Source of the DNA: Phoronis australis
Lineage: Eukaryota; Phoronida; Phoronidae
Reading direction: 5' to 3'
Length of the DNA: 64,000 bases
NCBI GenBank assembly: GCA_002633005.1
Contig: NMRA01000379.1
Coordinates: 310,001 to 374,000 of the forward strand
Below the pieces are notes generated by a model. It made no database searches. It saw nothing but the letters and a program-made list of their open reading frames with translations, and was not told the DNA's origin. This document shows positions 1 through 15,300 of the stretch, one piece after another. Position 1 is the first letter of the stretch. Each line of letters opens with the position of its first letter. The translations under genes and the position numbers were made by a program.

Positions 1-42
1 AGTGGACCAATAATAAGAGGCGAGTTTCCCTCTAAAGACGAC
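1..42 (-). CDS. NOMO1: NOMO exon 18, cut by the window edge
   Basis: Acceptor TTGTCAG followed by R-SSLEGNSPLIIGPL in the frame expected from exon 17. The family has a similar SS-acidic-LVLGPL stretch here. The rest of the exon and gene lie left of base 1. Confidence 0.88.
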
Positions 43-3000
43 CTGACAATACAAGCAAGACAGTCTCATGATACAACCACAAAATCCTGTTCTCTTACCC
101 ATGCAGCACTGCATACTTTGGTGGCATTGAGATTACAACATATACAACATATATGTTGAGAAATACAACATATGTTATGCGATTTAGTGCACGTATGTTC
201 AGCAAGTGTCTTCACCAGCAACATCAAAGCAGATACTAAACAAATAGGACCATTCATCTCCATCAGTGTGGAAATAGACAGCAATGTAAGAGGCACTGAT
301 GTAAGTACTGCAAATGGAAGTCATAAACATACTGCTGCAGTAAAATATCAATTAAATGTGCGCACAGTATAAATTGACATTCAGCAGTACAAAAATGATT
401 TGAAACAATTGGTTTCCGCTATCCGTGATTCGGGGGTTACGCCTAGTCTAGTGAAACCCAACTGAACCATAATTAATAGAACCCATAAAAGTTGTTTCCT
501 GAAAGCAACAGAGCAAAAGCCTGGGAAACGTTCTGGAAGGATAACCTAAAGCCCCTCACCTGATCTTTATCATGATGTCGCTGGTCTCTTCCTTTGTTGT
601 AATAATTCCTTCCATGTTATGTTTGACAGCAGTCAGGGTCAACAGGCTGGGTCGCGACCTGTCATAGGTCAACCATAAATTAAAAAGGCAGTCAGGTAGA
701 CCTTATTTCAAATGGGCTCGGTTTCTATTTTAAAGAACAGGATGAAAGTATCCGAACATTACAATATGACTCAAAGAGATGAAGCACATCTCATTTTGAT
801 GTGCCATGTTGATGAAATGCATTTAGTTTGCTTTAAAATAAAATTTCTTGTGCAAATCATGTTGAGACATGTAAAAACACTTTAACTGTCTTAGTAAGCC
901 TGTGTATAAAGGAGATAAAAGAATTACAGCACAAATGACATAGAAAATAAATCTGAAACTAAATAAGGCGATCCAGATCCTCCCAAGGATACTATTGTTT
1001 CATGAAATGAAGAATATAAATCGGTAAATAAAACAAGAATGGATCAACTGAAATTTGAAATTTTCGGATGTAAATGCTTTGTAAAAAGTGCAAGTTAACA
1101 AGTAAAGTTATAAAATTTGGCAACAATACGAATGCTGTGAACAAAGAAAGTAACACGAACGAATTAATCAAACAATCAAAACTGTTCACTCAACAAATAC
1201 CCAAGCTTATGCGTAATATTTCTCAGCCTAAAAGACAAAGTCCAAGGTGTCTAAGCTATAAAAAGATGCCTATGCTATCACGTCATATCCATTGCAAACA
1301 ATCACAAGATAGTCAATCAGTCACATGGTATCGAAATTATCAAAAATTAATAGAAAGCAGCACCCAGTCACTAAAGGCAAAACCAAATGTACTCTCAACA
1401 TTATGTTTGGAAGGATGGAAGGAGACTAATTGTAAAGTAGTGATCTAGTCAGACTATGAAGTAGGATCTGTTCTACCCTGCTAACTGGACTACTCTAGAC
1501 CCAACACCAAGGTCAAACTCTTCTGTGCAGTGGTTAGGTAGCCAGAAAACGAATAAGAGTCTATTACAACAACTGCATTTTGAACGCAAATTTGTGAATG
1601 GAAACTTAGCAGTGAACCTATAAAAAATTACTCCATTGAAGAAATATTAGAACATGAACTATGTGCTCACAACACACTAATTACGAATGTAAACTTGAGC
1701 ACTCCGCTAAATTTCACTTCACTTTAGTCAACAATTGTGAGAGCCAGTCAAAAACTTTGGTTGCCGACAAAATATTTGCTGACCAATTCTCGTTCAATAT
1801 ACATCTGGTTTAGCTTAGTTTCATGACCACACAACCCCATGTGTAATAATACAGTGCCTGTTATCAGAAAGTTCATCATCAGCCAGCACAGCTCTGCAAT
1901 GACATTATGCAAGTGCAGTTTTGTGTAACATCCACTACAGCATTGAACAACATGAACTATCGTGCAGTTTTGTGTAACATCCAGTTCAGCTTTGAACAAC
2001 ATCAACCATCATTTCCGTAAAAAAAGCAGTAAAGTACATCGTGTAACGTTCATTTTCTAAATAAAGCCACACATTTGTAGATTACTGCTATTAATAATAA
2101 CCACCAAGTTATTCATGTTAGTACTGCATAATACAGTTAAAAATAAAGATATTTTGCAGAATAGGCCACACCCAGACACCCAGGCGATGGTTCACAATCA
2201 TCCTCTCTTGTTGACTAACAACTTCTTGTTGTCTTTCAGGTGTATGTGCACCATGTCATGGCTCCATTGTGAACAGCACTACATTTTTACAAGTGTATGA
2301 AGAGGTGGCTACAGTTTTACAGGCTACATTTAAGCTTTGTGGGTCATTTTATGGGTTAAAAAACAAATTGATGAGTAAGCTGTCTATTTAGAGATCATTT
2401 TCATTGGCAACTTAGCTATTCCTTACAGGCAGCAAGACATCTGCAGCTCATGCTGTCACACCTTTTATGGTTTATCAGGAAACAACCAGCATAACAGATC
2501 TGTTTACCCATTCAACAAGGCTGCAGGTAGAGCACAAACATTTTGTCAGTAATTTTTTATTTTTGTCAGTAACTTTGCGTGATTGCATAATCACACTGAA
2601 TACCCAACAATCAAATTTGCACATCTATCAAAAATTGTGTTAAGTATTTAATTAATATCTATCACAATACACATAAACACCTCCCTTTTTAAGTCCTTTC
2701 CCACTGTAAGCTTTGGTATTACGGAAGCTTTAATCAGTGGGAACACTTGATCTTTTATCAAAGATAAGAGCATTAGTTAACTCCCAAGAGTTGGATTTAA
2801 CAGTGAAGTATCGAAACTTTGGTATAATAAGAACACTTAACTTCGATGTCATCAGAATTATCCGCAGGTGTAACTGCGTTGTCTTGACACATCAAGTGAT
2901 TTGATAATAAGTTGTCTTGACACATCAAGTGGTTTGATAATAAGTTGTCTTGACAGATCAGGTGATTTGATAATGAGGAGTTGGCTTGGCACATCAAGTG

Positions 3001-6000
3001 GTTTGATAATAAGTTGGCTTGACACATCAGGTGATTTGATAATGAGGAGTTGGCTTGGCACATCAAGTGGTTTGATAATGAGTTGTCTTGACACATCAAG
3101 TTGTTTTATGCACCGGGCATGGCCTCATGTTAACTGTCATTCTTTCCAAAGCAGAAACAGACCCCACTTCATACCAATTTCACTACATTAAATGGTCAAA
3201 GTAGAAGGCAGATTTGTAACATCCTTAACAAATAAAACTTACGTGTCGTAGGCATACTCCTGTTTCTCAAATTGATGGCAGGAAACAGGGGTCAATTTGT
3301 ACACACCGGGTTCCGACAGACAAAATCGGTTGATTCCGCGAGTCACGTTGAACGAACCAACATTGCGTGGCTTGTTCTCTTGAGCAAAATCCTGAGGGCA
3401 AGAAAATTTGACTTCCAATGACTTACAAGCCGGAAAGGCGGAGAATCGACCTGAAACTTGCACTAGATCAACAGGAAGCAGAGTAGACAACTCTTCGTCA
3501 TTAACCAAACAAGCTGTCAATGTTGAGTTTTACCTGAAGTACTTTACAGCGTTACCACACTCACCCAATCTTGAATTGAAGTCAGCTCAATTTGTTGGCA
3601 ATGCGTACATAAGCCATTTTTAAATTCGCAAATTTATCGTTGGCCAACCCCAATTAACTCTGATGCATTTTTTTCTTAAGAAGCTGAAGGTTTTTTCACT
3701 TTCTTGTTGGTAATGTAAACAAAATTCTATCATTAAATTAGGAGACCAATTCTATTGATAGACTAAAAGGCCGAATTCAATTTTCATTTTATTAACCAAC
3801 TAAACAGGGCAAAGTACAGCTTCACCAAATTCTCTTGTGAATTTTATTTCTTTTCTCAAGTACCACAAAGTTCTGTTCATACAAACATAGTTCTTTCCAC
3901 ATAAACCGCAGTTGCACACAGTTGGCAGGTAAAGTCATAGTTGATAGATACACTTAATCACACAACTAGTGCATAGTACCAAGTGATGTGCGACTCATGA
4001 CATCAATCAAAGAATGAATAAAACAACACGTTCATGAGAAAGAAATGTACGTGAATGAACAGAATTGCAGTGCACAAGAAAAGAAAAATAATTCGCGAAA
4101 AAGAATTCCATGGCATGGTAAAATGGTCCCAAGAAGAACATTTTACCCAAAGATACCATGACAACATTTCCTGTAAAATCTAAGCACAATGTTCATCTTG
4201 TTGATGTCCAATAGGTGAAGCACTTGCTGAAAAGCATCGTCAGTCTGGTGAGTCAGACGTTTCTGTCCTCTCTCTAAGAGCCTTGTTCACCGACAGGATT
4301 TCCCGTGTCAGGTTATCCTGGTTCTGGAAATAGGCCGTACACCCTGGGAGTTGTAAGCCTTGATCTCTGTTCAAATTGGAGCGTCAAGGCTTACAGCTCC
4401 CAGTGGTTAATGACCTAATTGTAGAATCAGATCAACCTAACGTGAAAATCCAGTCAGTGAACAAGGCCCTTAGAGAAAGGGTGGAAATGTCTGATTCACC
4501 ACACTCACTATGCTTTTAGTAAGTGACCTATTGAACATTGTACAGGAAAGCAATGAAACACGAGTGGAATAAGCAGCATTGTGACACACAATTTGCTCAC
4601 ACAGACTTTCTCTGCCACCTTCACATATTCACATCTAAGAGACAACACAAATAAGATTGAAAGATTTGTTATTGACACACCACACACACGCAAATCCACA
4701 ATGACGTTTACTACTTTATTACACCAGCATATATTCTATCAGAGGTTATATGTTAGCAAACCTACTAAATTTTCAATTATACTTCCCTATTTCCGGAGTT
4801 AATTTCATTTTTTGAATTATCTAAGAGCAGATTTTTCATCATGTCATGACAGTACTTACATTTACGGTGGTTTTAACCTAAAATTTTGAATACATTTATA
4901 CGTTTTGATGCACAAAATTTGTTACAGACAATGTTTGTACACCTAAAAAATCCTCTTTTTGTTGCCAGAGATAATTTGAGTTAACTTGCCAACTTTGGGC
5001 TGCCAAAGGTGAGACGCAAACAAATTACTTTGGTCTGATATATTCCTAATTTAATCAAAATTCCTACTTGTATCAAAAACAAAGTACTTCAAAAAGTCTT
5101 GCCACAAAACACTGTGATATGAATGTCACGACAAAACACAGCATTCTACAGTAAGGCATGAATAGTTACTGGATAAACACCACAAGTGAGCTAGTAACTC
5201 CTCAAGAACATCTAGCACATTACTCAATGACATACGACACTAGGACATTACTCAATGACATACGACACTAGAACGAAATAAATGAAAAGAAATAGACTTG
5301 AAGATCTCCTTTTGAAAATCGGCATAATACTGACACAACTTCTGATGCCAACCGAACACTTGAAAACATTTGCACCAAGGATGGTGTTTCATATGTTTTA
5401 AGCTATGATTTGCTAGAATGTGACAGTAACGCTTCAACTTTCGATGTCAGAGCACTGATGCTGTGAGTGGACTAAGGAGCAACACAGTTGACTCTTACAC
5501 CAGCACTAGGTTCAAATTGACCTTTGACAACGTCACGGCTTCAATTAATTCTTGAAAATTATTTTAATTTCTTGACATGAATATTCCGAGGTGGGCATTT
5601 AGCGGAATGTGGATGTCAACCCGAATGGATAATCAGTTGTAATTTCAGTTTCAAAGAACCGACTGAGGCACCAAATGCTCTTCGTTTCAATACTCTACCC
5701 TTTGGTAGACTGCGCTTTGTTATTCAGTATCCTATTGATACTGGTTAACCAGCGCGCAACCCGAGAACTAATTATGAGTAACTTGTGTGTGCTTACCAGA
5801 GTGATCTCGTGAGACAGAGTCACTGACAGTATATAGCCAGTCTGTGTAAACATGAGTAACTTGTGAGTGCTTACCAGAGTGATCTCGTGAGACAGAGTCA
5901 CTGACAGTATATAGCCAGTCTGTGTAAACATGAGTAACTTGTGAGTGCTTACCAGAGTGATCTCGTGAGACAGAGTCACTGACAGTATATAGCCTGTCTG

Positions 6001-6291
6001 TGTAAACCGTAGACCGCCAATGTCCTGCTCTTGCACACTGATATCCAGTGTCTTCTCTTTCCAGCACCATACATCCTGAATTAGGCTCACTGGAAATGAA
6101 ATAGTTCAAAATTGCACAGTATATCTAAATTGAAATGTAATACATTTAATCTACACGCAGGCACACACGCACGCACACACACACAACACACACACACACA
6201 CACANNNNNNNNNNNNNNNNNNNNNNNNNNNNNNNNNNNNNNNNNNNNNNNNNNNNNNNNNNNNNNNNNNNNNNNNNNNNNNNNNNNNNNN

Positions 6292-6342
<51 letters not shown>

Positions 6343-9300
6343 TAGCACCCACTAGAGCCACTCAAGACCGTGTACTTAAGGTTACGTTTGACTCTGGCGA
6401 AATTACAAATTTTTGTCTGAAATGGTTTATCAGTTTAATATGAAACTTTCAGATCACATGCTCAATGCACTCTTTACCAAAACACTGTAAGTAAGGGATT
6501 GTTGCAATTTTGCACGATGGGTATCAAGAAATAGAACTTTCATGATGAAAAAAATCAAGTTGGATAACACGAAAATGAAATAATTTAGAACGTTAATACC
6601 ATTTCTGATATTTCTTCTTGAAATTTACATCTAAAAAAATTTGGCCATGTTAGTAATGCTATTGTATTTTTCAAATTGTTCTAAAAAGATATTGTCACTT
6701 GATCCGGGTAATGGCCGATTGACTGAAGGCAAAAAACAAATTTTAGAGGATTTCTACTTTCAAAAAACATAAACTTTACCACAAATACTTAGTAAATACA
6801 AAGAGCCACTTACCTCTGTATTTTCCAGGAATGACATCTTTGAAAACAAAGGATGAACTCATTTTGTCGAGGCTTGTCTAAACAAAACAATTAAGAAATT
6901 ACAAGTTGCCATCCTGGCCATTAACACTGTCAACATTGAGCTACGATTTATGGTCACTGTGTTGCTTATTAGTCAACCAAAACTATAGCATAACAGGCTC
7001 GTATACAGAAGGCACTCAAAGTAGCAAGATTGATCAAATGCTACATAAACAAAATCCAAGCCGTCACGGTCACTCATTAAAATCTGACCTGTGACTTATG
7101 TGCATAAAATGTGGTCTTTAAGATTAAGATAAAAAGATTTCGGAGAGTAAATGCCATCAATTCCCTTGAAAGCAGAATTAACTCAGACCGACCCATTGTA
7201 TGAGCCACACAAAGCATTAACCCAATGTTGACAACATGTTATTTGTAAAAGAGGGAACAATGAATTTAGTTAATAGCAAACACAGAGTGAAAGAGCTGAC
7301 ATTAACAGTTGAACAATGTTATGACAATTATATGATAACTCCAAAACTACAATATGATGCAATCCACAATCCACAGTAGAGTTTCACAGAATAAATTGAT
7401 GCAAGTCTCTGTCAAAGGAAAGTCAGGGTGATCACATGCTTCGCTTGATGTAAAACATGGCAATATCTCGTGAAGTCAAGCGTCTTCTGGCATGTTCGCA
7501 AGATTCTCACCTCTACAGAACACACAGCAGGTAGCACATGAAATGCCAACAATCAAGCAAAACTTGCGACATGACGCACCTGAACAACTTTCTTCTCCTC
7601 TGGCTGGTTTACTGAGGACAACATCACCTGCATTCCTTTACACGGCTCTGTATAAATACAAACAATTGTCTCATTCCAACAGCAATAAGACTCACTCTCC
7701 ACATTATCTTCAAACAATTGAGCCATTCCAACAGCAATAAGACTCACTCTCCACATTATCTTCAATCAATGACATCATAAAAGTCAGACCGTCCCTAATT
7801 CAGCCATTCTTTATGTTACAACATCTTGGATCATGCAAGAAATTCATATTTTTCTGTTTTCATCACTTAAAGTTGCTGACCCTGCTCGAAATTTAAACCA
7901 ATTATGTTTGATCAGGTAAAAAAATCCACTCAGTCACGTGTCAACATCATCGACAACCATGGTGCTATTACTGAAAAATGGTTTTGACATGACGCTACAA
8001 CCAAATTGATAGATAAGTACGGATGAAGTTTGGAACCTAAATGCAATGATAATTTTATACCTGGTAGTAAAGTCTTTCATTTATAATCGAAATAAATAAA
8101 GAAATTAAGCTTGCTGGACATGTAGTGTCAAAAATAACTGCACTGTGTTCATACCTAAACAAGCTACAGTTCCGGACACAGTTGCCCTGAACTGTGTGAA
8201 GGTAATTCCCAGGACAGACTGGTCCTTGACAGTGACTGACGTCTCATGAGGCACCAGGACAAGGCCAGCTCTAACTTCAGCCTCAGACAACAAGGGCTGA
8301 AACAGATTAAAACTTTCACAATTTCATAAATGCACAGAACACAAATTGAAAAAAATCTATTAAAAGGCTCTAATGAAACAATGGTCTGTCTGAGTATGTG
8401 CACTTCACATAAATGTCAACATGCATGAGTGTCCAACTTAAGACGTCTTGAGGAGGTGAATTTCAATGCAGCAAGCTAAACTAAAATGCTTCATTTGGAC
8501 ACACCCCCTAATGCTGCTGAAGAAACTTCTTTTGTGGACAAAGTCCAGAGATATCAGTAACACCCCCCCGAATCACTGTGATTGGTTAACTTGGACTAAC
8601 GGCCCATTAAAACTGGAAGTGAACACAGACAAAAAACTTAAATGGTCCACAGGTACAACAAACAGGTCGTAAGGGTCAATTCAACCATACCCACATCTTT
8701 CTGAAATGATCCCTGATTTTAGCACGGTTCAAATTCTTCCATGATTACATATCCATGAGCTTAGGTAAGCAAGCACTGTGCACCCATCCTGAGTCACCAA
8801 GCTCATCAAGACAGTAGCTCTGATTCTTGTGAAGTGAGTGGATGATACTTGCTCATCCCTTGTAGGTTGCCCCCTAGTACATCCTCAGACTATAGCATAC
8901 TTTCGGTATTTAGATCTTTACTTGCTAGTGTCCTGTATGAACAGACCAAGAATGCACTCTGCCTAAAGTACTTTGCTAAGGGCACAGTCAAGTGACTGCA
9001 ACTATAAGGGGTCAAAATTGTGGTTGAGAGGCCACCACGCCAACCACTGCGCCACCTGCCCACTGCCCACACTGCCACTAATTACCCGTACCTTCACAAC
9101 ATACGTTCCTAACTTGGCTTGAGTACAGAAGCTACCGTCTGCCCTGGAGTCAAAAGTAATGACCTCACCAGTGGCCCCCTGCAAAGTGGCTTGTATCTTT
9201 CTGTATTGGGTCACCTGGCTGAGACTGGGTGGTAACTGATCAATGACAACCTTGCCACACAGGTCAAAGCTAAAAAGAAGATATTAGACATTCCAGAGTT

Positions 9301-12300
9301 TGACAAAGAACTTGAACCAAACTCAGCACTCCATTTGCCAATGTGACCTCAGATTGTGTTGGGTGACCTGGACAAGATCCCAAGTTGCCACGAAATCGCC
9401 ACTAACAAAGTCAGAAAATAATTCCCCAAAATTTGTTTCAAAGTTTGTGTTAACTTCCATTTCTTTAAATTACATTTTTTACAAACATTTTACTTAGATT
9501 TAATATTTTTGATTCACAATTGTATCTGTTTATTTCATGAAATCAGTGCATTTGCAACAACACCAGTTAGCACACATCAAAGACGCAGGGAGGAAGTAAA
9601 CAGATGGAAGTCGGAATTGTTCGGCAAAAATCGGGCAAGACCGGTGAAACTCGCGCCTCCAGTGTATTGGATCGTCTGCGTTTTATTTTTGTTGGCAAGT
9701 GGAATTAAGTTAGAGATTGAACAGTACATATTTTTACAGGGGAGAAATTGAAGAGGTATGTTTAACTTTCTGAGAAAGGCGTATGGCACACCCCTTTTTT
9801 ATAATCGACGATTTCAGCGTCAGATTTGGTCACCTCAGATTTCGTTTGACGACCTGGGATTATCTCCAAATGCAACTTGGCGTCAAGCTAGGTCTCGAAA
9901 ACTCAAGCTCCTTTCATTTTGAAGGACAACACAAAGGGATGACAAGAAGAAACATCACTCCTGTTGTGCCTCCTGGTTGAATACAAAAAACTTTTCAAGA
10001 AGTCAAAATAGCACCCGTTGACAACTGATGACAAACAGGAAAGCTCTACTGCAAAATGACTCTTCTTGTAACGAAGCTAAATCTCAAGCAAAATTCCTCC
10101 TTATGACGGCAGAGCGTAACTAAAATTCCCAATCAGACTAGCATCGTGACAAGACAAAACTAGACATTACCCGTGGCCAAACGGAATTGTGTCTGATTGG
10201 TTTTTGCATTCATTATCCACAATACACAACTATCATAACATCTTTTTGTGTGCCCCTCACCTGCTTGCCACAATGTCAGGTAACTCGGGTGTGTTGGGTG
10301 TCACCTTGACGGAGACCGGTTCGAAGTACACCTGGCTAGCCTCTACCTCTATCTTGTACACACCCGTCTTCATGTTCTCGAGGGTGTACGACCCATCAGG
10401 CCCAGCAGAGGTCACCTCTTTGCCGTTCACAGTCACTTTGGCACTAGGTACACCCTGTCCCTACAACGGTTGAAGGGTCAGGATGGTAACAAAATTCAGT
10501 TGAGGACAAAGTAAGGAGGAAAAGTGAAATGCAATCAATTATATAGGTGTAAAATTTTGAGCAATTGCAGCAAAGTTGTAAACATCACAAAAATTGAAAA
10601 ACAGGTATTTTGTCATGTTGTCTCAAACTCTACATTTCTACAGTGCTCTAGTCTGACAGTAAATAAAGAAGAAAGCACAGCACGCTATGAGTCAACATAG
10701 CCACTCAACTACACCCCCAGCAGACAAGATAAGAAAAAGCACTAAATAACCTCTGTCACAAAGTGATAAGAGTAGATACCTCATCAGTCACATGGTCTGA
10801 TCATGTGACCTAGTGATTCATACCATTATACTAAAGGTCTGTTTCATTAAGTCACTTGAGACTTAAAATAAAGAAATTTGATATTAAAATTCACAATTGT
10901 CAAAAAAGCTTTAACCCAGTACTCATGAGCATATCAGCTTAAAAGTAACTTGTCTGAATATCTAGCAGTTCTCGGAGACTTTACATTTTTGCTTAAACGA
11001 TGTTTGATTACTTTTTCAATAGCTGCATGGAGAGCGGTCTTAATCACTTTTCAGGCAACAGATCCCAGAGTGTCTAATATGTTTTGAATATACTAGCAGA
11101 CCCTAGAATGTCCAGTATGATTTGAATATACTAGCAGACCCCAGAGTGTCCAGTATGACTTGAATATACTAACAGACCCCAGAGTATCTAGTATGTCTTG
11201 AATATACTAACAGACACCAGAGTGTCCAGTATCACTTGAATATACTAGCAGACCCCACAGTGCCTAGCATGTCTTGAATATACTAGCAGACCCCAGAGTG
11301 TCAGCATGTCTTGAATATGCTTGCAAAACTTATTGAACAAAATTGCCAATGTTTTTGTTGAAAGGCAATTGCTATTGTCCAGCACACATGACAACAACTT
11401 TCAGTGATCAAACTATTATTAATCCAGTATTAAATACCTAACCTAATTAAAAAAATACAAGCATAGAAGACAGATGATTAAAATGAAATTGACAAAAACT
11501 CTCAATAACTCTACTGATTTATGACAGTTGACTCTAGACTACAGAATATCATGGTATGGGTTCATTCGGAACACCTTAAGTATTAATGTAACCTCAAATT
11601 TCCCTTCTATGGTGTTCAACACCTGCACATATGCAAACTTCAAGACACGCGGCATGTTGTATAATTCAGCAGAATACCTGTGTAATGAAAAACCAAAACA
11701 AGTGTCTAACAGTACCTTAGGAGGCAGATTAATGATTGGGAATCAAGTAGGATTAGATTGTTCCGACTTCTTAGAGTGAAGCCATTATTAGCCACTGTCC
11801 GTCTACTGTTACGATCGAAGTTTGCAAAATGCATTAAAAAGAAACACCTATAAGGTGTTATGAATGAGAAGTTACCTTCGGTGCTGATAAAACCTTTCCC
11901 TTTACTGAAAACCCAGCAACATCAAATGGTTTCTGAAACATCAAACAACTGTTACATCTAAAAGCCATACAGTCATTTTCGAAAAACATTTGTCTGGCTA
12001 AGTCATAAAATCAAAAGCAAAACAGAGGGAAAAATAACGCTAATCATAAAATTTGTCAAAAATGTTCGCTTCGGAAATACAAATGAGCAGAAATATTGTC
12101 AACACTTTTCAAAATAACTTTAATCAAACATAAAACGGTTAATGAAAAATCCTAACAATTGCTGTGTATCAAACACTTTTTTCTTCACTTCCACCAGAGA
12201 TGTGTACAGGCCAAAACTGTGATAACAACATTCAATAAGCCATTTGAATACTACTTGTTCAACACTCATGGATCTTTTTAAACACTACTACATAGGAAGT

Positions 12301-15300
12301 ACGATCAAAGTAGTTTTATCAATACTGTTTCTGAACACATCCATACACATAGAATACTAGAGGACAAAGATTTCTACCAGTGACCTCTAACCTTGATTTG
12401 AACTGCAGCATGATGGATTTTGAAGTTGACACTTTCTGGTTCGACATCAAATGTGATGTGTTCGCCTTTGTAAAACGGAACCTGCACAAAAAGATCATAA
12501 TACAGGATATGACAAAAGTTACCACACACTACAGAATATGACAAAAGGTATCACCCAATACACTTTTGCCATCATGATGGCTAATTCCGTAAAATCAAAA
12601 ATGATAATTGTGTTGGGGAATATTCTAATTACACCATGGCTTAGCCACCATATTAACTTTTCTGATAATTACCTTTAATTGTGGGTAATGAGGGAAGGCT
12701 GGTCTGGTGACATATTCACCTTCTGCCCACTGATCATGACGGGGGATTCTAAGTTACTTCATCTAAATACTTTGAGCTTACACTGTTGAACATAACTTCA
12801 CAATACAGGAAATCTCTTTCTAGGAACAACTATCTTCAATTATCTGTCATTGAACTGCATTTAGGATGACCGGATGAGACGAAATGTCCTAAGGTGATAA
12901 TTAGATAGGCAAAATCAATGGACACACATGGACTCTCTATTTGGAAAGATAACATTTGTTCAAATATTTGATATACAACAGTCAGTTTACTTTCTTGTTC
13001 ATACCAGTCTGTAATCACCACAGGGCAAACTTGGAAACGTGAATGTCCCGTCAGCTTTAGAGACCACGTGACACACTTGCGGTTGACCTTTGAACCCAGA
13101 GAACCCCTGCACAGCTGTCTTATGGCAGTCAGTAATGGCCTAAGAACAAAATATTATACAAGGAAACCCCAACAGTTTCAACTACTCACAACAACTAATA
13201 CAGCTGTACAACTAAAGTAAATGATAATGTTCCAGTCCTCCAACCAACATCCAACTTGCTGAGACTATGCTCAGCACATTGTTGTTCTTACAACAAAGTG
13301 CTGAGAATAGTCTCAGCACATTGTTGTAAGAACACACTTACGCCCATAGCTTTGTATTTTATCTCTAATTTTTGTTTGGTCAAGTATTGTTATCTACTGA
13401 CACTAAACAAATGCATTTAGCAACACAAAAAAGACATGGCTGCAAAAAATATTATTGCATTGCACAAAAAGACAAACGAAACTTGAAAATGAACAGATGT
13501 ATCATTTAGCGCATTCTTGTTTCATTCTCAACTGTATGTTTGCGGCACAAGGCATTACCTATACACTTTCTACGCCTTTTTGTTATATTAGATTCGTCTA
13601 ACTAAATCAAGCTGACGTTCAATTAAGGATATCTCAAACCTTATTTACATAAATTGTCCATTTTTACCGTATTCGTCGTAATAACCGCCCATGCCCCTAT
13701 AAGCGCCACCCCATGCGTTTTCAGACTTTGCTAAAATAAGTGCCCAGTCCATGAACGTGTACGTGCGAAAAATGCCTTACCTACAGTCCTAACATTCTAT
13801 AGTAACGTCTTCAATTTATCAATAATATCCGACAGTCCTCAAAAAAATCATTGTGTGCAGAATTTGCAGACCACGAGCCTTGCCGCTATGTCGGTATTTA
13901 GTCATGACTATACACTTCAAACTTCTGCCATGCCTCAAAACGAACACAAAAGTTCTGCTGATCTTGCCAGGACCAATGGTGTGGCCTTTCAGAACAAAAG
14001 TAGTGTACTTGTCTACGGGATTGATTTGTAGATATTTCCCGCTTTCAACAGGAATCCAAATTTCTTTGTACACGTCAAAACCGCAAATCGAAGACTAACA
14101 AAAGGCTTGGCCAGTGTTAAAAGCACGTGGCCAGGAAGCGCGCGCTGAATACATTAACCTGTCATCAAAGACATTAGTCGGGAACTATCCATTCATGAAA
14201 CGGGTAGCATAGTATCGGCAAGAAATGAATATTGGCACTAATTTCTGACAGTTTCGAATACTATAAAAAATGTTTGTGTTATTTCTAAGATGAATTGGTT
14301 TGATTAACCATAATTGGTGTTTTTAAGCCAAATATCCGATAAAATGATCACTGACAGTGAATGCTTACACAGCCTTACACAGGGCTTGGAATGACCAATG
14401 ACAAAAAAAGAGGAAAATTTTCCAAGTGATGTATCGTACCACAAATACATAAGCTTGTGTGCTAGAAGTATTTTTTGTGTTGTATATTTTAACTGATACA
14501 AACGTTAATTGCATGAATAAAGTCAAAATAATGACAAAAAAGAGACAAAAAAGAGGAAACTGGGAATCAAATAAGAGGAAATCGAAATCAAAAAAGAGGA
14601 AATCCTCTTAAAAGAGGAAAATTCCAAGCCCTGCTTCAACCAAAAAACAGCTGTCAGATAGTCATGTACGCATCCAGCCACACGGCGACTAATATGTGCC
14701 TTACCGAGACAAATGTCAAACGTTTTTAGCACATGAGACTGGCAAGTGCTGAATGAAACACGCTCTGGTTTAGGCCTACTGCTTGTGTACATTTATTTAG
14801 ATACAATGCACATCTAGCTCGTTAGATTGCGTGGCTCTGGCCAAAAGACGGTCTCTGCTCTGGCAAATGAACTCTGGTGACACGCACGCGCTCGCTTACT
14901 CATAAACTCAGACGAACTTAAAACAAACGTCACGTGACACCAACATGTGTGTTCGTCCAGACATTTTTCTGATGTTGCCGATCATACATGTAGATGGCAC
15001 GATGTAGCACAGATTTGTACTTAAACCTGCCGTTATCCTGACTCCACGGGAACTTAAAAATCTTAGGGACGCAACTTGGAAAACTTAAGGAGGATTTCAG
15101 GTAATTTGCTTGAGTCGAAACTGTATTTTTATTCAAGCATTGAAAGTCGTCATAATGACGATTGCAAGGCAGTCAGTCGGCGAGTTTTCACCCTGGGATT
15201 TCAGCACAAATTCCTGTAAAATGATCAAAATTTAGCTGCAAGTTTGATAGCAATGCACCATGGTTTTGTAGAAAGTCGTTCACAGATTACAGATACGTCA

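Noticed and set aside
1074-1448. 124-codon plus-strand ORF
   Set aside because: No similarity, K/N/Q-rich composition of AT-rich intron, and it lies between NOMO exons 16 and 17 on the other strand.
2879-3103. Possible CRISPR-like array
   Set aside because: Repeats are contiguous minisatellite units without unique spacers, in an animal intron.
5797-5919. Two extra 45-nt mini-exons as separate exons of NOMO
   Set aside because: The intervening 'introns' would be only 33 bases, too short for normal animal splicing; alternative donor use is more likely.
6087-6361. ORFs of alternating Cys-Val or His-Thr
   Set aside because: Translation of the CA microsatellite and the N gap.
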